Shown here: in pieces, positions 40,785-49,869 of the stretch | How positions within the stretch are numbered: the stretch's first letter is position 1 | Layout: each line of letters starts with the position of its first letter | Source: Salinispora vitiensis | GTDB taxonomy: Bacteria > Actinomycetota > Actinomycetes > Mycobacteriales > Micromonosporaceae | Assembly (NCBI RefSeq): GCF_000378825.1 | Contig: NZ_KB900388.1 | Location: 4,223,901 to 4,287,900, forward strand | Direction of reading: 5' to 3' | DNA: 64,000 bases | Made by a program: the position numbers and the translations under genes | The notes under the pieces: generated by a model | Told to the model about the DNA's origin: nothing | What the model saw: only the letters and a program-made list of their open reading frames with translations | Database searches by the model: none

Positions 40785-43100
40785 GTGACACTACGGGCAC
40801 GCTTAACCGCAGCCTTCCTCACGGTGGTGCTCGGCCCGGTGCTGGTCGGGGCGTACCTCGTGGGGTCGGCTGTGCACAGTATCGATCGAAGTCGGTCCGC
40901 CGACCGGCTCGCGGTTGCCACGACCGCCGTCCGAACCGCGGTCAACGTGCTCTGCCAGCAGCTGCGGGCCGCCGCGGAGGTGGTGGCCCTCGCCGCCGAC
41001 CGGGCGGTCGCTGTGGGGCAGGTGGTCGATCGGGGTCTCGCTGCCGCCGTCCGGGTTACCGATGGTGCGGGGCAGGTGCTTCATGCCACCGCGCCGCTGC
41101 CCGCCGCGCCCTGGCGGGACTGCGCGGCCCGTACCCCGGCCGAAGCTCCGCCCGGTGCGTTGGCCGTTCGGGTGAAACTGCGGGGCGGCGGCCCCGGGGC
41201 CACGCAGGGCGTGGTCACCGCGGTGCAGCCGATCAACCCTGCGTTCGTGGCGCGGCTGGCGGTGCTCACCGGGGCAGCGGTCACCCTGCTCGACGGCCCG
41301 GACCCGGCCAGCCGGGTCCCGCACACCACCGAGTCGGCGGGAGTACGCGAGGCAGTGCTCGGCGCTACCGGTGGATCGGACGGTGAACACGTGGTGGGCA
41401 CCAGCGACGGTCGGTATGTGCGGCGGGTAGGTCCGTCCGACGGACAGCCACTGTCGCTGGTGATTTCCGTTCCGCGCGACCAGCCCGTCAGTCTGTACGT
41501 CGCTTTGGCTGCCGCCGTGCTGTTGACCGTGCTGTTGGTGGTCGTTGTCGCCGGGCGGCTGGCCCGGGCCACCAGCCGACCCCTCGTCGAACTGGCGGGG
41601 GCGGTGGACCGGGTGGCCCGGGGCGATCTGACCGCGCGGGTGCCGGTGCGCGGCCGGGACGAGGTCGGGCGGCTGGCCGGAGCGTTCAACCGGATGACCC
41701 GGGAGACCGGCACCTACGTCGCCGCGCTGACCAGCAGCCGGGACCAGCTGCGGGGACACCTGGAGGTACTGGGGGACACCCTGGCCAGTACCCATGACCT
41801 GCAGCGGATCCTGCGGGTCATTCTGCACAGCGCAATCGCGGCGACGGGCGCCCGAGCGGGGGCGGTACTCCTCGTCGATCCGGCTGGGTTGCTGGTCGCG
41901 CAGGCCACCGAGGGGCTCGAGGCGCCGGCCGGTGGGCCGGGGCCGATCCGAGTGCCGCTGGGCGACCTGGTGGGCGCGGTTACGGTCAGCGGAGAGGCGC
42001 GCCGCGGCCGGGTGGAGCCATCCGTGGCGCCGCCGGGGGAGCCCTCTTGCCGGACGTACATCGCGGTGCCCTTCGCCGCTCCGCGGGCTGACGGTGCTCC
42101 GCGGGCTGACGGTGCTCCGCGGGACGGCGGTGCTCCGCGGGACGGCGGCCCAGCCCCCCGACCGGACGGTGCGGCGCCAGCGACGTTCGGCGTGCTCGCC
42201 CTCTACGACCGGCTCGGCGGGGAGGAGTTCGACGACGACGACCTGGTCACGCTGCGCACCTTCGCCGGGCACGCCGCGGTGGCGGTGGACAACGTCCGGG
42301 TGCACGAGGAGACCCAGCGGCTGTCGCTGACCGATCCGCTCACCGGTCTCTGGAACTACCGCTACCTGCGGCAGTCGCTTCGCCGTGAGGTGGAACGGGC
42401 CACCCGGTTCGGCCGAATGCTCAGCGTTCTCGCCCTCGACCTGGACCGCTTCAAACACGTCAACGACACCCACGGACACGCGGCCGGGGACCGGGTGCTG
42501 GTCGAGTTCGCCCGACGGATCCGCGGCGAGATCCGTGAGGTCGACCTCGCCTTCCGACTGGGAGGAGAGGAGTTCGTGGTGCTGTTACCGGAGACCGACG
42601 CCACGGGTGCGGCCATCGTCGCGGAGCGGCTCGGTGCGGCGGTACGGGACAGCCCGATCGCCGTCGGCGGGTTGGCCGCCCCGACCCAGGTGCCGGTGAC
42701 CGTCTCTATTGGTGTCGCCGTCCACCCCCACCACGGTGGCACCGGACAGGAGGTGCTCAACGCCGCTGATGAAGCCCTGTACGCGGCGAAAGCCAGCGGC
42801 CGAGACACCTGCCGGGTCGCCGGGGCGGAGGCGTCCGCGCCCGCGTCCGCGTCCGCGTCTGCGCCCGCGTCTGCGCCCGCGCCTGCGCCCGCGCCTGCGT
42901 CCGCGTCCGGGCCCGGGCTACCGGCGCCGGCCGGCCCGGCCGAGGGGACACTCCGAGCCGGGGCACGGCGCGAGCCGTCGGCGCAGCCCGGTGCCGCTGG
43001 GAACGGGTCGGAGACCGAGGCGGCGCCGGGGTCTGGGGCGGTCCCTGCCCGCGGCGCGACTTCCGGTCCTCACCCGCCACGGCAGAGCCGCGGCGGATAG
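40785..43100 (+). CDS. Membrane GGDEF diguanylate cyclase with HAMP and GAF domains
   Basis: 771-aa c-di-GMP synthase candidate. The layout is: membrane helix (about 7-28), extracytoplasmic sensor (about 29-235), second helix (236-258), HAMP (259-310), GAF (about 335-510, with an Ala/Pro/Asp repeat insertion), GGDEF (about 515-680) and a low-complexity tail. The active site is GGEEF at 593-597, and an I-site RxxD (REVD, 584-587) lies five residues before it, so the enzyme should be active and product-inhibited. GTG 40785 has GGGGGGA upstream. It separates the cyclo-ligase from galU, which are close in mycobacteria. Confidence 0.92.
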   Translation: MTLRARLTAAFLTVVLGPVLVGAYLVGSAVHSIDRSRSADRLAVATTAVRTAVNVLCQQLRAAAEVVALAADRAVAVGQVVDRGLAAAVRVTDGAGQVLHATAPLPAAPWRDCAARTPAEAPPGALAVRVKLRGGGPGATQGVVTAVQPINPAFVARLAVLTGAAVTLLDGPDPASRVPHTTESAGVREAVLGATGGSDGEHVVGTSDGRYVRRVGPSDGQPLSLVISVPRDQPVSLYVALAAAVLLTVLLVVVVAGRLARATSRPLVELAGAVDRVARGDLTARVPVRGRDEVGRLAGAFNRMTRETGTYVAALTSSRDQLRGHLEVLGDTLASTHDLQRILRVILHSAIAATGARAGAVLLVDPAGLLVAQATEGLEAPAGGPGPIRVPLGDLVGAVTVSGEARRGRVEPSVAPPGEPSCRTYIAVPFAAPRADGAPRADGAPRDGGAPRDGGPAPRPDGAAPATFGVLALYDRLGGEEFDDDDLVTLRTFAGHAAVAVDNVRVHEETQRLSLTDPLTGLWNYRYLRQSLRREVERATRFGRMLSVLALDLDRFKHVNDTHGHAAGDRVLVEFARRIRGEIREVDLAFRLGGEEFVVLLPETDATGAAIVAERLGAAVRDSPIAVGGLAAPTQVPVTVSIGVAVHPHHGGTGQEVLNAADEALYAAKASGRDTCRVAGAEASAPASASASAPASAPAPAPAPASASGPGLPAPAGPAEGTLRAGARREPSAQPGAAGNGSETEAAPGSGAVPARGATSGPHPPRQSRGG
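42831..42909 (+). repeat. Alternating GCGTCC/GCGCCC hexamer-like repeats in the GGDEF gene tail
   Basis: Runs of GCG(T/C)C(C/T) units encode an Ala-Ser/Ala-Pro tail (ASASASAPASAPAPAP type). The segment is prone to slippage. A second repeat in the same gene (18-bp GCTCCGCGGGCTGACGGT type, about 42077-42148) lies inside the GAF domain. Confidence 0.85.
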
Positions 43101-43109
43101 TCTCGCGGC

Positions 43110-44066
43110 ATGTCGGAGCACTCAGTAAACCCCTCATCGACGGCCACCGCGACCGGCGGCCCCCGTGCGGTCAAGGCGGTCATTCCGGCCGCCGGGCTCG
43201 CCACCCGCTTCCTGCCAGCCACCAAAGCGGTGCCCAAAGAGTTGCTCCCCGTGGTCGACCGGCCGGTGTTGCAGTACATCGTCGAGGAGGCCACCCAGGC
43301 CGGGATCACTGACGTCCTGCTGATCACCGGGCGAGGCAAGACCTCCATGGTCGATCACTTCGACCGCCGTCCCGACCTGGAAGAGCGGCTCGCTAAGAAG
43401 CCCGAGCTGCTGGCCGCGGTCAAACGGACCGAGGACCTGGCCGCGATCTACACCTGCCGGCAGCCGGATCAGCTCGGGCTCGGCCACGCCGTCGGCTACG
43501 CCGAGTCCCACGTCGGGGACCAGCCCTTCGCGGTGCTGCTCGGCGACGAGTTCGTGAAGCCGACCGAGCCGCTGCTGCCGGCCATGTTGGAGCTGCAGGC
43601 CCGTACGGGCGGGATCGTGCTGGCCTTCTTCGAGGTCGAACCCGACCAGACCTCCCGTTACGGCATCGCCTCGGTGGCTCCCGCCGAGGCGGAGTTCGCC
43701 GACATCGGTGACGTGGTCCGGGTGACGGGCATGGTGGAGAAGCCGAAGCCGGAGGAAGCCCCCAGCAATCTCGCCGTGTTGGGTCGCTACGTCCTTCCTG
43801 GCCGCATCTTCGACGCGATCCGCCGGACCGATCCGGGCAGCGGCGGCGAGATCCAGCTGACCGATGCGATGGAGCTCCTGCGCACCGAGGGGGTGCCGGT
43901 GCACGCCATCATCCACCGGGGCACCCGATACGACACGGGCATGCCGTTGGGCTATCTCCAGACCGTCGTGCAGATCGCCGCGGAACGCGACGACCTTGGC
44001 GCCGAGTTCCGTAAGTGGCTCGCCGACTTCGTCAACGCGGACTCCTCGGGTGGTCCACGTACATGA
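43110..44066 (+). CDS. galU: UTP-glucose-1-phosphate uridylyltransferase
   Basis: 318-aa enzyme making UDP-glucose for cell-wall glycans and exopolysaccharide. AVIPAAGLATRFLPATKAVPKELLP at about 23-47 is the nucleotide-binding loop with its Lys and Arg residues, and LGDEFVKPTEPLLPAM, GMVEKPKPEEAPSNLAVLGRYVLP and GEIQLTDAM are family blocks. ATG 43110 is 6 nt after TAGTCT, so the message is probably leaderless. Its stop overlaps the moeA-like start (ATGA). Confidence 0.97.
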   Translation: MSEHSVNPSSTATATGGPRAVKAVIPAAGLATRFLPATKAVPKELLPVVDRPVLQYIVEEATQAGITDVLLITGRGKTSMVDHFDRRPDLEERLAKKPELLAAVKRTEDLAAIYTCRQPDQLGLGHAVGYAESHVGDQPFAVLLGDEFVKPTEPLLPAMLELQARTGGIVLAFFEVEPDQTSRYGIASVAPAEAEFADIGDVVRVTGMVEKPKPEEAPSNLAVLGRYVLPGRIFDAIRRTDPGSGGEIQLTDAMELLRTEGVPVHAIIHRGTRYDTGMPLGYLQTVVQIAAERDDLGAEFRKWLADFVNADSSGGPRT

Positions 44067-45376
44067 CCGCGACGGCCGACGCCGAGGCGGCCGTGAACGA
44101 GTTGACGCCGCTCGCCGACTACCTGGGCAGTGTGCTGCGCAGGTTACGCGCACTGCCGCCACTCGACCTCGACCTCACCCAGGCGTACGGAAACGTCCTC
44201 GCCGAGGATGTCGTCGCGACCCACTCCGTCCCGGCCTTCGACCAGGCGGCCGTGGACGGGTACGCGGCGTGCTGGGAGGACATTGCGGCCGGTGGCCGGG
44301 GCATCGTGTCCGCACCGGCCCAGGCCGGCTCGCCCAGCGGGCGGGTCGTGCAGCTCAACGTCGTCGGTGACCTGGGCGCCGCTAGTTGGCGTCCGGTCCG
44401 CCTCACTCCGGGGACGTGCTTCTCGGTGGCCGCCGGGGCGCCGCTGCCGATCGGTGCGGACCTGGTGGTTCCGGTCGAGTGGACCGACCAGGGCATGGCC
44501 TCGGTGGAGATCTACCGGGTACCGAAGCGGGGGTACAGCGTCCGCAAGGCCGGCGAGGAACTCCCGGCCGGCACGTTGCTCGCCCGGGCCGGTACCTACG
44601 TCTCGCCAGCGCTGGTCGCGGTGCTCGCCGCTACCGGAATCGGGCATGTGGTGGTCCGGCCCAGCCCTCGCGTGGTGGTCGTGGCCACCGGTGACGAACT
44701 CGTCGAGGTGGGGCGGGGCAGCCAGCCCGGCCAGGTGGTGGACGTGAACTCGCACGCGTTGACCGCGGCGGCGGCTGAGGCCGGCGCTCTCGCGTACCGG
44801 GTGGGCATCTGCGACGACGACCCGGACGGGTTACGTGGCCTGCTGGAGGACCAGACCCTGCGGGCCGATCTGATCATCACCACCGGTGGTACCGGCACCG
44901 GGCCGGGCGACATGGTCCGGCGGATCCTCTCCCGTCGGGAGGGAAACCGGACCGGACCGGTGGCCTTCACCGAGGTGGCGCTCTACCCCGGCACCGCGCT
45001 CGGGTTCGGTACGGTCGGCCCGGAGGAGGTACCGGTGGTCTGCCTGCCCGGTGATCCAGGGGCGGCGCTGATCGGTTTCGAGGTACTGGCCCGACCGGTG
45101 ATCAATATGTTGGCCGGGGCGGAGCCGGTCTTTCGCCCCGGTGTTCGGGGACATCTACTGGAGACCATCTCGTCGCCGGCCGGGTTGCGTGAGTTCCGAC
45201 CGGCGCAGGTCGCGGAGCGGCGTGGTGGCGGCTACACCGTTCAGCCGTTGCGGGGCGGGCCACTGGCCCTTTCCGGGCTGGCCGAGGCGAATGGGTTGTT
45301 GGTGCTCGGTGAGCGGGTGACCACCGCCGCTGCGGGTTCCACCGTGGACGTTCTGCTGCTGGACCGACGTCGGTGA
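44063..45376 (+). CDS. MoeA/gephyrin-like protein, possibly the Glp division factor
   Basis: 437-aa protein with the MoeA fold: N-terminal domains (PAFDQAAVDGYA), the MPT-binding core (VVVVATGDELVE, DVNSHALTAAAAEAG, TTGGTGTGPGD) and the C-terminal domain IV. Canonical MoeA inserts molybdate into molybdopterin. In Corynebacterium the gephyrin-like paralogue Glp binds FtsZ together with a membrane receptor encoded nearby. Here a similar membrane gene lies two genes downstream, after rimJ. It starts inside the galU stop codon. MoeA or Glp cannot be decided from sequence alone. Confidence 0.85.
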   Translation: MTATADAEAAVNELTPLADYLGSVLRRLRALPPLDLDLTQAYGNVLAEDVVATHSVPAFDQAAVDGYAACWEDIAAGGRGIVSAPAQAGSPSGRVVQLNVVGDLGAASWRPVRLTPGTCFSVAAGAPLPIGADLVVPVEWTDQGMASVEIYRVPKRGYSVRKAGEELPAGTLLARAGTYVSPALVAVLAATGIGHVVVRPSPRVVVVATGDELVEVGRGSQPGQVVDVNSHALTAAAAEAGALAYRVGICDDDPDGLRGLLEDQTLRADLIITTGGTGTGPGDMVRRILSRREGNRTGPVAFTEVALYPGTALGFGTVGPEEVPVVCLPGDPGAALIGFEVLARPVINMLAGAEPVFRPGVRGHLLETISSPAGLREFRPAQVAERRGGGYTVQPLRGGPLALSGLAEANGLLVLGERVTTAAAGSTVDVLLLDRRR

Positions 45377-45418
45377 GGGTGCTTGCCCCGGCCAGCGCTG
45401 AGGGCGGAGGATCGGCCG

Positions 45419-46066
45419 GTGAGTCTTCTGGGACGACGTACGCCGGGGTGGCCCGCCGCGTTGGCGGACGGTCCGGTGTTGGTGCGGCCCTACCGGCGTT
45501 CGGACGCGATCGCCTGGTCTGAGGTGCGCCGCGTCAATGAGGCGTGGCTCGCTCCCTGGGAGGCGTCGCTCCCAGGTGCCTGGGCGGACCTGAACTCACC
45601 CGACGCCTTTCGTTGGCTGTATCGGGAGCAGCGCCGCTCGGCCCGGGTCGGCGAGAGCATGCCGTTTGTGGTCTGTCTCCGCGAGGGAGGACGGGAGCGC
45701 CTGGTCGGTCATCTGAATGTCGGCAGCATCGTGCGCCAGGCGTTCTGCTCGGGCTGTGTCGGCTACTGGGTGGATTCCCGCGTGGCCGGGCGAGGCATCA
45801 TCCCTACCGCGCTCGCCCTGGCGGTGGACCACGCCTTCGGGCCGGGCGGGCTGCACCGGGTCGAGATCAGCATCCGCCCGGAGAATCAGCCGTCGCGTCG
45901 GGTGATGGAGAAGCTGGGCTTTCGCGAGGAGGCGTACCACGTGCGCTACATGCACATCGATGGCGCCTGGCGCGACCACATCGGTTACGCCCTGACCAGC
46001 GAGGACGTGGCGGCCGAGGGGGGTCTGCTGGCCCGTTGGTACCGGCTACGGGCAACGATCGGCTGA
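45419..46066 (+). CDS. rimJ: RimJ/RimL-type GNAT N-acetyltransferase
   Basis: 215-aa acetyl-CoA-dependent acetyltransferase. VLVRPYRRSDAIAW opens the GNAT domain, and GYWVDSRVAGRGIIPTALALAVDHAF contains the acetyl-CoA pyrophosphate loop (RVAGRGI). IRPENQPSRRVMEKLGFREE is the terminal motif. Such proteins acetylate ribosomal-protein N-termini or other amines. GTG 45419 follows GGAGG. Its place between the MoeA-like gene and the membrane protein matches Rv0995. Confidence 0.92.
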   Translation: MSLLGRRTPGWPAALADGPVLVRPYRRSDAIAWSEVRRVNEAWLAPWEASLPGAWADLNSPDAFRWLYREQRRSARVGESMPFVVCLREGGRERLVGHLNVGSIVRQAFCSGCVGYWVDSRVAGRGIIPTALALAVDHAFGPGGLHRVEISIRPENQPSRRVMEKLGFREEAYHVRYMHIDGAWRDHIGYALTSEDVAAEGGLLARWYRLRATIG

Positions 46067-46253
46067 ATGGGTCCCGGCCGGGACGATCGGCGCGGCGTGC
46101 CGGCATCCGGTGCCTCCGCCCGTAACCTCAGGTAACTGCAAGCTACGGCATTTGCAGTCAACCCGTAAGATCTTCGGCTCTAGGTCGAAACGTGAAAGAT
46201 CGTCCGGCGTTGATCTGTGCTTGCCTGAAATTCGGTGAACGGGAGGGGTGCGG

Positions 46254-47066
46254 GTGCCGACCTCGGTGCTCCTCGCCGTCCTCGCCGCCGCCGGCCTGCT
46301 CGCCCTGGCGCCGGCCCTGGTCCGCCGGTACGACGCGACCGAGCGGCTGGTGGCGGAGCGGGCGAAGTCGACGGCGCGGGTGCTCCAGCGTCGTCGACGA
46401 CGCCGCACTGTCCCAGGTCGCCGACCGATAAATCCGCCGCGTTCGCTTTCAGTCACGTTAAGTGAAAATGGGGGCTCCGGTGCCGGCGGTGCCGAATCGG
46501 CGCCAGGGTCCCGTCGGTCGGACCAGCTGCGCGCGGTTCCGGCCAACCCCAAACGGCAGCGCCGGCTCGGCGGGCGGCCCGGCGCCCACCCACGCCGGCT
46601 CCAGCGGCGTCGCCGCCAGGGCCCCCCAGTCATCTACCGGCGGCGGCGGGTGCTTGCCGCGCTGTTCCTGCTCAACGCCGTCGAGCTGGTCGGTGTGCTG
46701 TTCGTCGGCCCCGGATTCTGGATCAGCTTCGCGGTCACCGCCGCCCTGCTCCTGGCCTACGTCGCCCACCTGCGCTCCCGTGCCCTCGCCGACCAGCGCC
46801 GTCGACGCGCCCAGGCCCGCGAGGCGGCCTGGCTGGCCGCCCGTCAAGCCGAGGTACGGCGCGAGCAGGCGCGTCGGGCCGCGGCCCGACGCGAGGCACA
46901 GCGCCGCCTGGCGGCCCAACGGGAGTCGGTGCGCCGTACCGCGATGGGTCTGGACCGGCCGGCGGACCTGCCGGCCGCGGCGAACGGCGGGACCGTCTCC
47001 TACCGGCGGGCCGGCGGCCTCCGCGGGCGCCCGTACCAGTCCGGCCGCGGTGCCCACCCGGCCTGA
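46254..47066 (+). CDS. GlpR/SepX-like membrane protein (cell division partner candidate)
   Basis: 270-aa protein. One N-terminal helix (about 4-20) leads into a basic cytoplasmic region (RRRRRRTVPGRRP, then RQRRLGGRPGAHPRRLQRRRRQ). A tight pair of helices follows (about 132-175, VLAALFLLNAVELVGVLFVG and WISFAVTAALLLAYVAHL), then an Arg/Ala-rich coiled coil. This topology and the position after galU-moeA-rimJ match the Glp receptor of Corynebacterium and SepX of Streptomyces. GTG 46254 is chosen over 46248 because GGGAGG (46241-46246) is then 7 nt away. Assignment is by layout and synteny. Confidence 0.78.
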   Translation: MPTSVLLAVLAAAGLLALAPALVRRYDATERLVAERAKSTARVLQRRRRRRTVPGRRPINPPRSLSVTLSENGGSGAGGAESAPGSRRSDQLRAVPANPKRQRRLGGRPGAHPRRLQRRRRQGPPVIYRRRRVLAALFLLNAVELVGVLFVGPGFWISFAVTAALLLAYVAHLRSRALADQRRRRAQAREAAWLAARQAEVRREQARRAAARREAQRRLAAQRESVRRTAMGLDRPADLPAAANGGTVSYRRAGGLRGRPYQSGRGAHPA

Positions 47067-47231
47067 CCTCGGAGCGCCCGCCCGGCCGGAACCGGGCGTA
47101 CCACCCGCTCGGTTCGCGGCGCCCCCTTCGCCACGTCGGGGGTAATTCGCCGGGTGGCCAGCGACCTGTTAGCCTTAGCGCCGGCCCGCTCGGTGAACGC
47201 CGAGTGGGACCTGCGCCGGTACACCGGCGGA

Positions 47232-47305
47232 GGGGCTGTGGCGCAGACCGGTAGCGCACCTCGTTCGCATCGAGGGGGTCAGGGGTTCAAATCCCCTCAG
47301 CTCCA
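47232..47305 (+). tRNA. tRNA-Ala (CGC)
   Basis: A 74-nt cloverleaf reads in full: acceptor GGGGCTG/CAGCTCC, D stem GCGC/GCGC, anticodon stem CCTCG/CGAGG with loop TTCGCAT (anticodon CGC), T stem AGGGG/CCCCT with loop TTCAAAT, discriminator A. Pair 3:70 is G:U, the alanine identity element. CCA is not encoded (ACCCA follows). tRNA genes like this are common integration sites, and an accessory region starts just downstream. Confidence 0.98.
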
Positions 47306-47315
47306 CCCATACCCT

Positions 47316-47343
47316 CAACGACCAGTGGAAACGCTGGTCGTTG
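47316..47343 (+). terminator. tRNA terminator hairpin
   Basis: CAACGACCAG (47316-47325) and CTGGTCGTTG (47334-47343) form a perfect 10-bp stem with an 8-nt loop, followed by ATCATTT, 10 nt after the tRNA end. Confidence 0.9.
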
Positions 47344-47557
47344 ATCATTTGGCACAGATCCGGCACAACTCAGCCCGGAAGCGCCATCCCAGAGCGTTTA
47401 CCCGCAGCCGACCGAAGCGCCGTGCTGACGATGTTGCGGCGACGGTTCTTCTTCGGCCAGCCAACACGACACCGACCACACCGACACGGCCCCGATCTCC
47501 GCATAACATCAGACCGGATCACGCGATGGCCGTCTCTTACACCACCTCCCGGGCTGA

Positions 47558-47967
47558 CTGCTGCTGGTCGTACACCACCTCGCCGGGGTGTCGTGGCGCA
47601 TCCTCGTCCCCGACCTCGCGCAGGCGGCGGAGCAGGCCGGTCGTGGCCGGCAGGTGACGCTCGACCCGGTCGTCACGTCGTTGCGCGGCTGGGCACGGCG
47701 GCTGGCGGAGCTGGCCGTGGCACCGGACCGCGAGGTCGAGTCGTCGTACTGGCAGCGGACGCTGGGGCGGGCGGGGCCGAGTCCGACGTGGCGGCTCTGG
47801 CCCGGTACTGGCCCGGTACTGGGTCCGAGGCGCTGGGCGCCTACGTCGCGTACGCGCGGCAGCCGGACGCGGGTCACCTCACCCCGTTCGACGTGGCGCT
47901 CGACTCCATCAGCCAGAGCGAGATCGACGACTTCGAGAACGAGTTCCAGGGCCTCGCCGAGGGCTGA
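47558..47967 (+). pseudogene. NRPS condensation/epimerization domain remnant
   Basis: In one frame from 47558, LLLVVHHLAGVSWRILVPDL recalls the HHxxxDGxSW core of NRPS condensation-type domains but has lost the DG-spacing residues, and a TGA lies in frame just before it. The frame then breaks near 47770-47800; another frame carries the domain's C-terminal end, GHLTPFDVALDSISQSEID, and stops at 47967. It has no start codon or adenylation domain. It is a decayed end of an NRPS gene, probably left by deletion of a biosynthetic cluster next to the tRNA. Confidence 0.75.
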
Positions 47968-48084
47968 GCCACCCGGCGCACTATGTCGAAAGTCGTGGTG
48001 CGGCTCTGTCGAACGAGCGAGGAGACCCGCCACCACGGCTTTGTAGCGTTTAGCCATGAAGAACAAATCGGGGGAGAATCGACG

Positions 48085-49038
48085 GTGATCACACTTCGGG
48101 AGGTGACCAAGCGGTACGAGTCAACCGTCGCGGTCGACCGGCTGAACCTCGAGATCCCGCCGGGACAGGTGACCGGCTTCCTGGGTCCCAACGGCGCGGG
48201 CAAGTCCACGACGATGCGCATGATCATGGGGCTGGACCGGCCGAGTTCCGGCAAGGTCCTGATCAACGGACAGCCGTACGCCTCGATCAAGAACCCGCTA
48301 CGCCAGGTCGGCGCGCTGCTCGAGGCGAAGGCGCTGCACCCGGGCCGCAGCGCGTACAACCACCTGCTCGCGATGGCCCGCAGCAACGGCATCCCGCGCA
48401 GGCGGGTGGGTGCGGTTTTGGAGATCGTCGGCCTGGAGAAGGTCGCGAAGAAGCGGGCCGGTTCGTTCTCGCTCGGCATGGGCCAGCGCCTCGGCATCGC
48501 CAGCGCTCTGTTAGGGGATCCCCAGGTGCTGTTGTTCGACGAGCCGGTCAACGGCCTCGACCCGGACGGTGTCCGATGGGTACGGGAGCTGATGCGTTCG
48601 CTGGCCGCCGAGGGCCGCACGGTCTTCGTCTCCAGCCACCTGATGAGCGAGATGCAGCTGACCGCGGACCGCCTGGTCGTCATCGGCAGGGGCAAGCTAC
48701 TGGCCGACGCCGCCATCGAGGACGTCATCGCCCGCAGCTCGCTGACCGCGATACGCGTCCGTACGCCCGACAGCACCGGTCTCGCCGAGCTGCTCACCCA
48801 GCTCGGGAACCGTGCGAGCCAGGTGCAGCGCCACGGTGACAACGAGGCCCTGGTCTCCGGGATGTCCGTCGAGCAGATCGGCGACTTGGCCTTCGAGCTC
48901 CGCGTACGCCTGCACGAGTTGCGGGTCGTCGAGGCCTCGCTGGAGGAGGCCTACATGGAGATGACCGCCGCCAGCGTCGAGTACAAGTCGCCGAAGCCGC
49001 CGGCCGAGCCGGCGCCGCAGCAGAAATTCGAGGTCTGA
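48085..49038 (+). CDS. ABC transporter ATP-binding protein, exporter type
   Basis: 317-aa ATPase. Walker A GPNGAGKS at 34-41, signature SFSLGMGQR near 128-136 (SLGMGQ variant of LSGGQ typical of DrrA/NatA-like exporters), and Walker B LLFDEPVNGLDPDG near 150. A C-terminal extension with a hydrophilic tail follows. GTG 48085 follows GGGGAGA; GTG/ATG codons upstream to 47983 are in frame but lack similarity. The permease gene begins 3 bp after the stop. The substrate is unknown; the pair may have exported the product of the decayed NRPS cluster. Confidence 0.9.
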   Translation: MITLREVTKRYESTVAVDRLNLEIPPGQVTGFLGPNGAGKSTTMRMIMGLDRPSSGKVLINGQPYASIKNPLRQVGALLEAKALHPGRSAYNHLLAMARSNGIPRRRVGAVLEIVGLEKVAKKRAGSFSLGMGQRLGIASALLGDPQVLLFDEPVNGLDPDGVRWVRELMRSLAAEGRTVFVSSHLMSEMQLTADRLVVIGRGKLLADAAIEDVIARSSLTAIRVRTPDSTGLAELLTQLGNRASQVQRHGDNEALVSGMSVEQIGDLAFELRVRLHELRVVEASLEEAYMEMTAASVEYKSPKPPAEPAPQQKFEV

Positions 49039-49041
49039 GTC

Positions 49042-49869
49042 ATGTCCCCTGCGACCATGAGGGACACCGCGCGCGGGGGCGCCTACATCCCCGCCGACAC
49101 CTCCGGTGACGGCCCGGGCGGAACGGTCGGCGCACTCTTCGCCGAGTGGACGAAGCTGTGGTCCGTGCGCGCCACCTGGTGGTGCCTCGCCGGATCGTTC
49201 GCGCTGATGGGGGTCTTCGCGCCGGCCCTGGGCGGTAGCATCGCCAACGGTTACCGCGACGACGGCGTCCACACCAAGCTGCCCATCGCGGAGAGCCCCG
49301 CGATGGCCCTCAACCTGGTGCAGTTTGCGGTCGTCGCGTTGGCGATGCTGGTGATCACTACCGAGTACTCCACTGGCAGCATCCGGACGACTTTGCAGTG
49401 CGTCCCGGTGCGCGGTCGGATGCTGTTCGCAAAGTCGGTGGTCATCTTCCCGATCATGTTCGTCGTCGGTACGGCGCTGGCCGCGCTCGGCGCGGCGGCG
49501 ACCACGCCGCTGTTGTTCGAATACGGCGACACCGACCTCGGCAAGGCGGTGCCGACAGTTCTGTTCGCGGGTGTCTACGTCGCACTGATCAGCGTCTTCG
49601 CGATCGGCGTCGGTGCTGCGGTACGCAGCGCGGTGGGAACTCTCACCACAGTTTTTATGATCCTCGCCGGTCTGCCGGGCGCCCTCGTGATCTCCAGCAA
49701 CGAGCTCGCGCAGGAGATCTCGGACTACCTGCCGTCCATAGCGGCCCAGCACCTGATGGTCGGCGACATGGAACCCTACAGCCGACCGGTCGCGCTGATT
49801 GTGCTTCTGGCCTGGGTCGTCGCTGCCCAGCTCGTCGGCTACCTGGTCCTGCGCAGACGGGACGCCTGA
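49042..49869 (+). CDS. ABC-2 type permease
   Basis: 275-aa membrane partner of the preceding ATPase, with six predicted helices. FAEWTKLWSVRATWW at the cytoplasmic entry and ITTEYSTGSIRTTLQCVPVRGRMLFAKS after the second helix are the ABC-2 permease marks of small-molecule or lantibiotic-immunity exporters. ATG 49042 is 3 bp after the ATPase stop. Confidence 0.9.
   Translation: MSPATMRDTARGGAYIPADTSGDGPGGTVGALFAEWTKLWSVRATWWCLAGSFALMGVFAPALGGSIANGYRDDGVHTKLPIAESPAMALNLVQFAVVALAMLVITTEYSTGSIRTTLQCVPVRGRMLFAKSVVIFPIMFVVGTALAALGAAATTPLLFEYGDTDLGKAVPTVLFAGVYVALISVFAIGVGAAVRSAVGTLTTVFMILAGLPGALVISSNELAQEISDYLPSIAAQHLMVGDMEPYSRPVALIVLLAWVVAAQLVGYLVLRRRDA

Noticed and set aside
46135..46158. ACTGCAA/TTGCAGT inverted repeat before the GlpR/SepX-like gene
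   Set aside because: Seven-bp arms with a 10-nt centre; too weak to separate from chance or from a terminator of rimJ, so not listed as a site.
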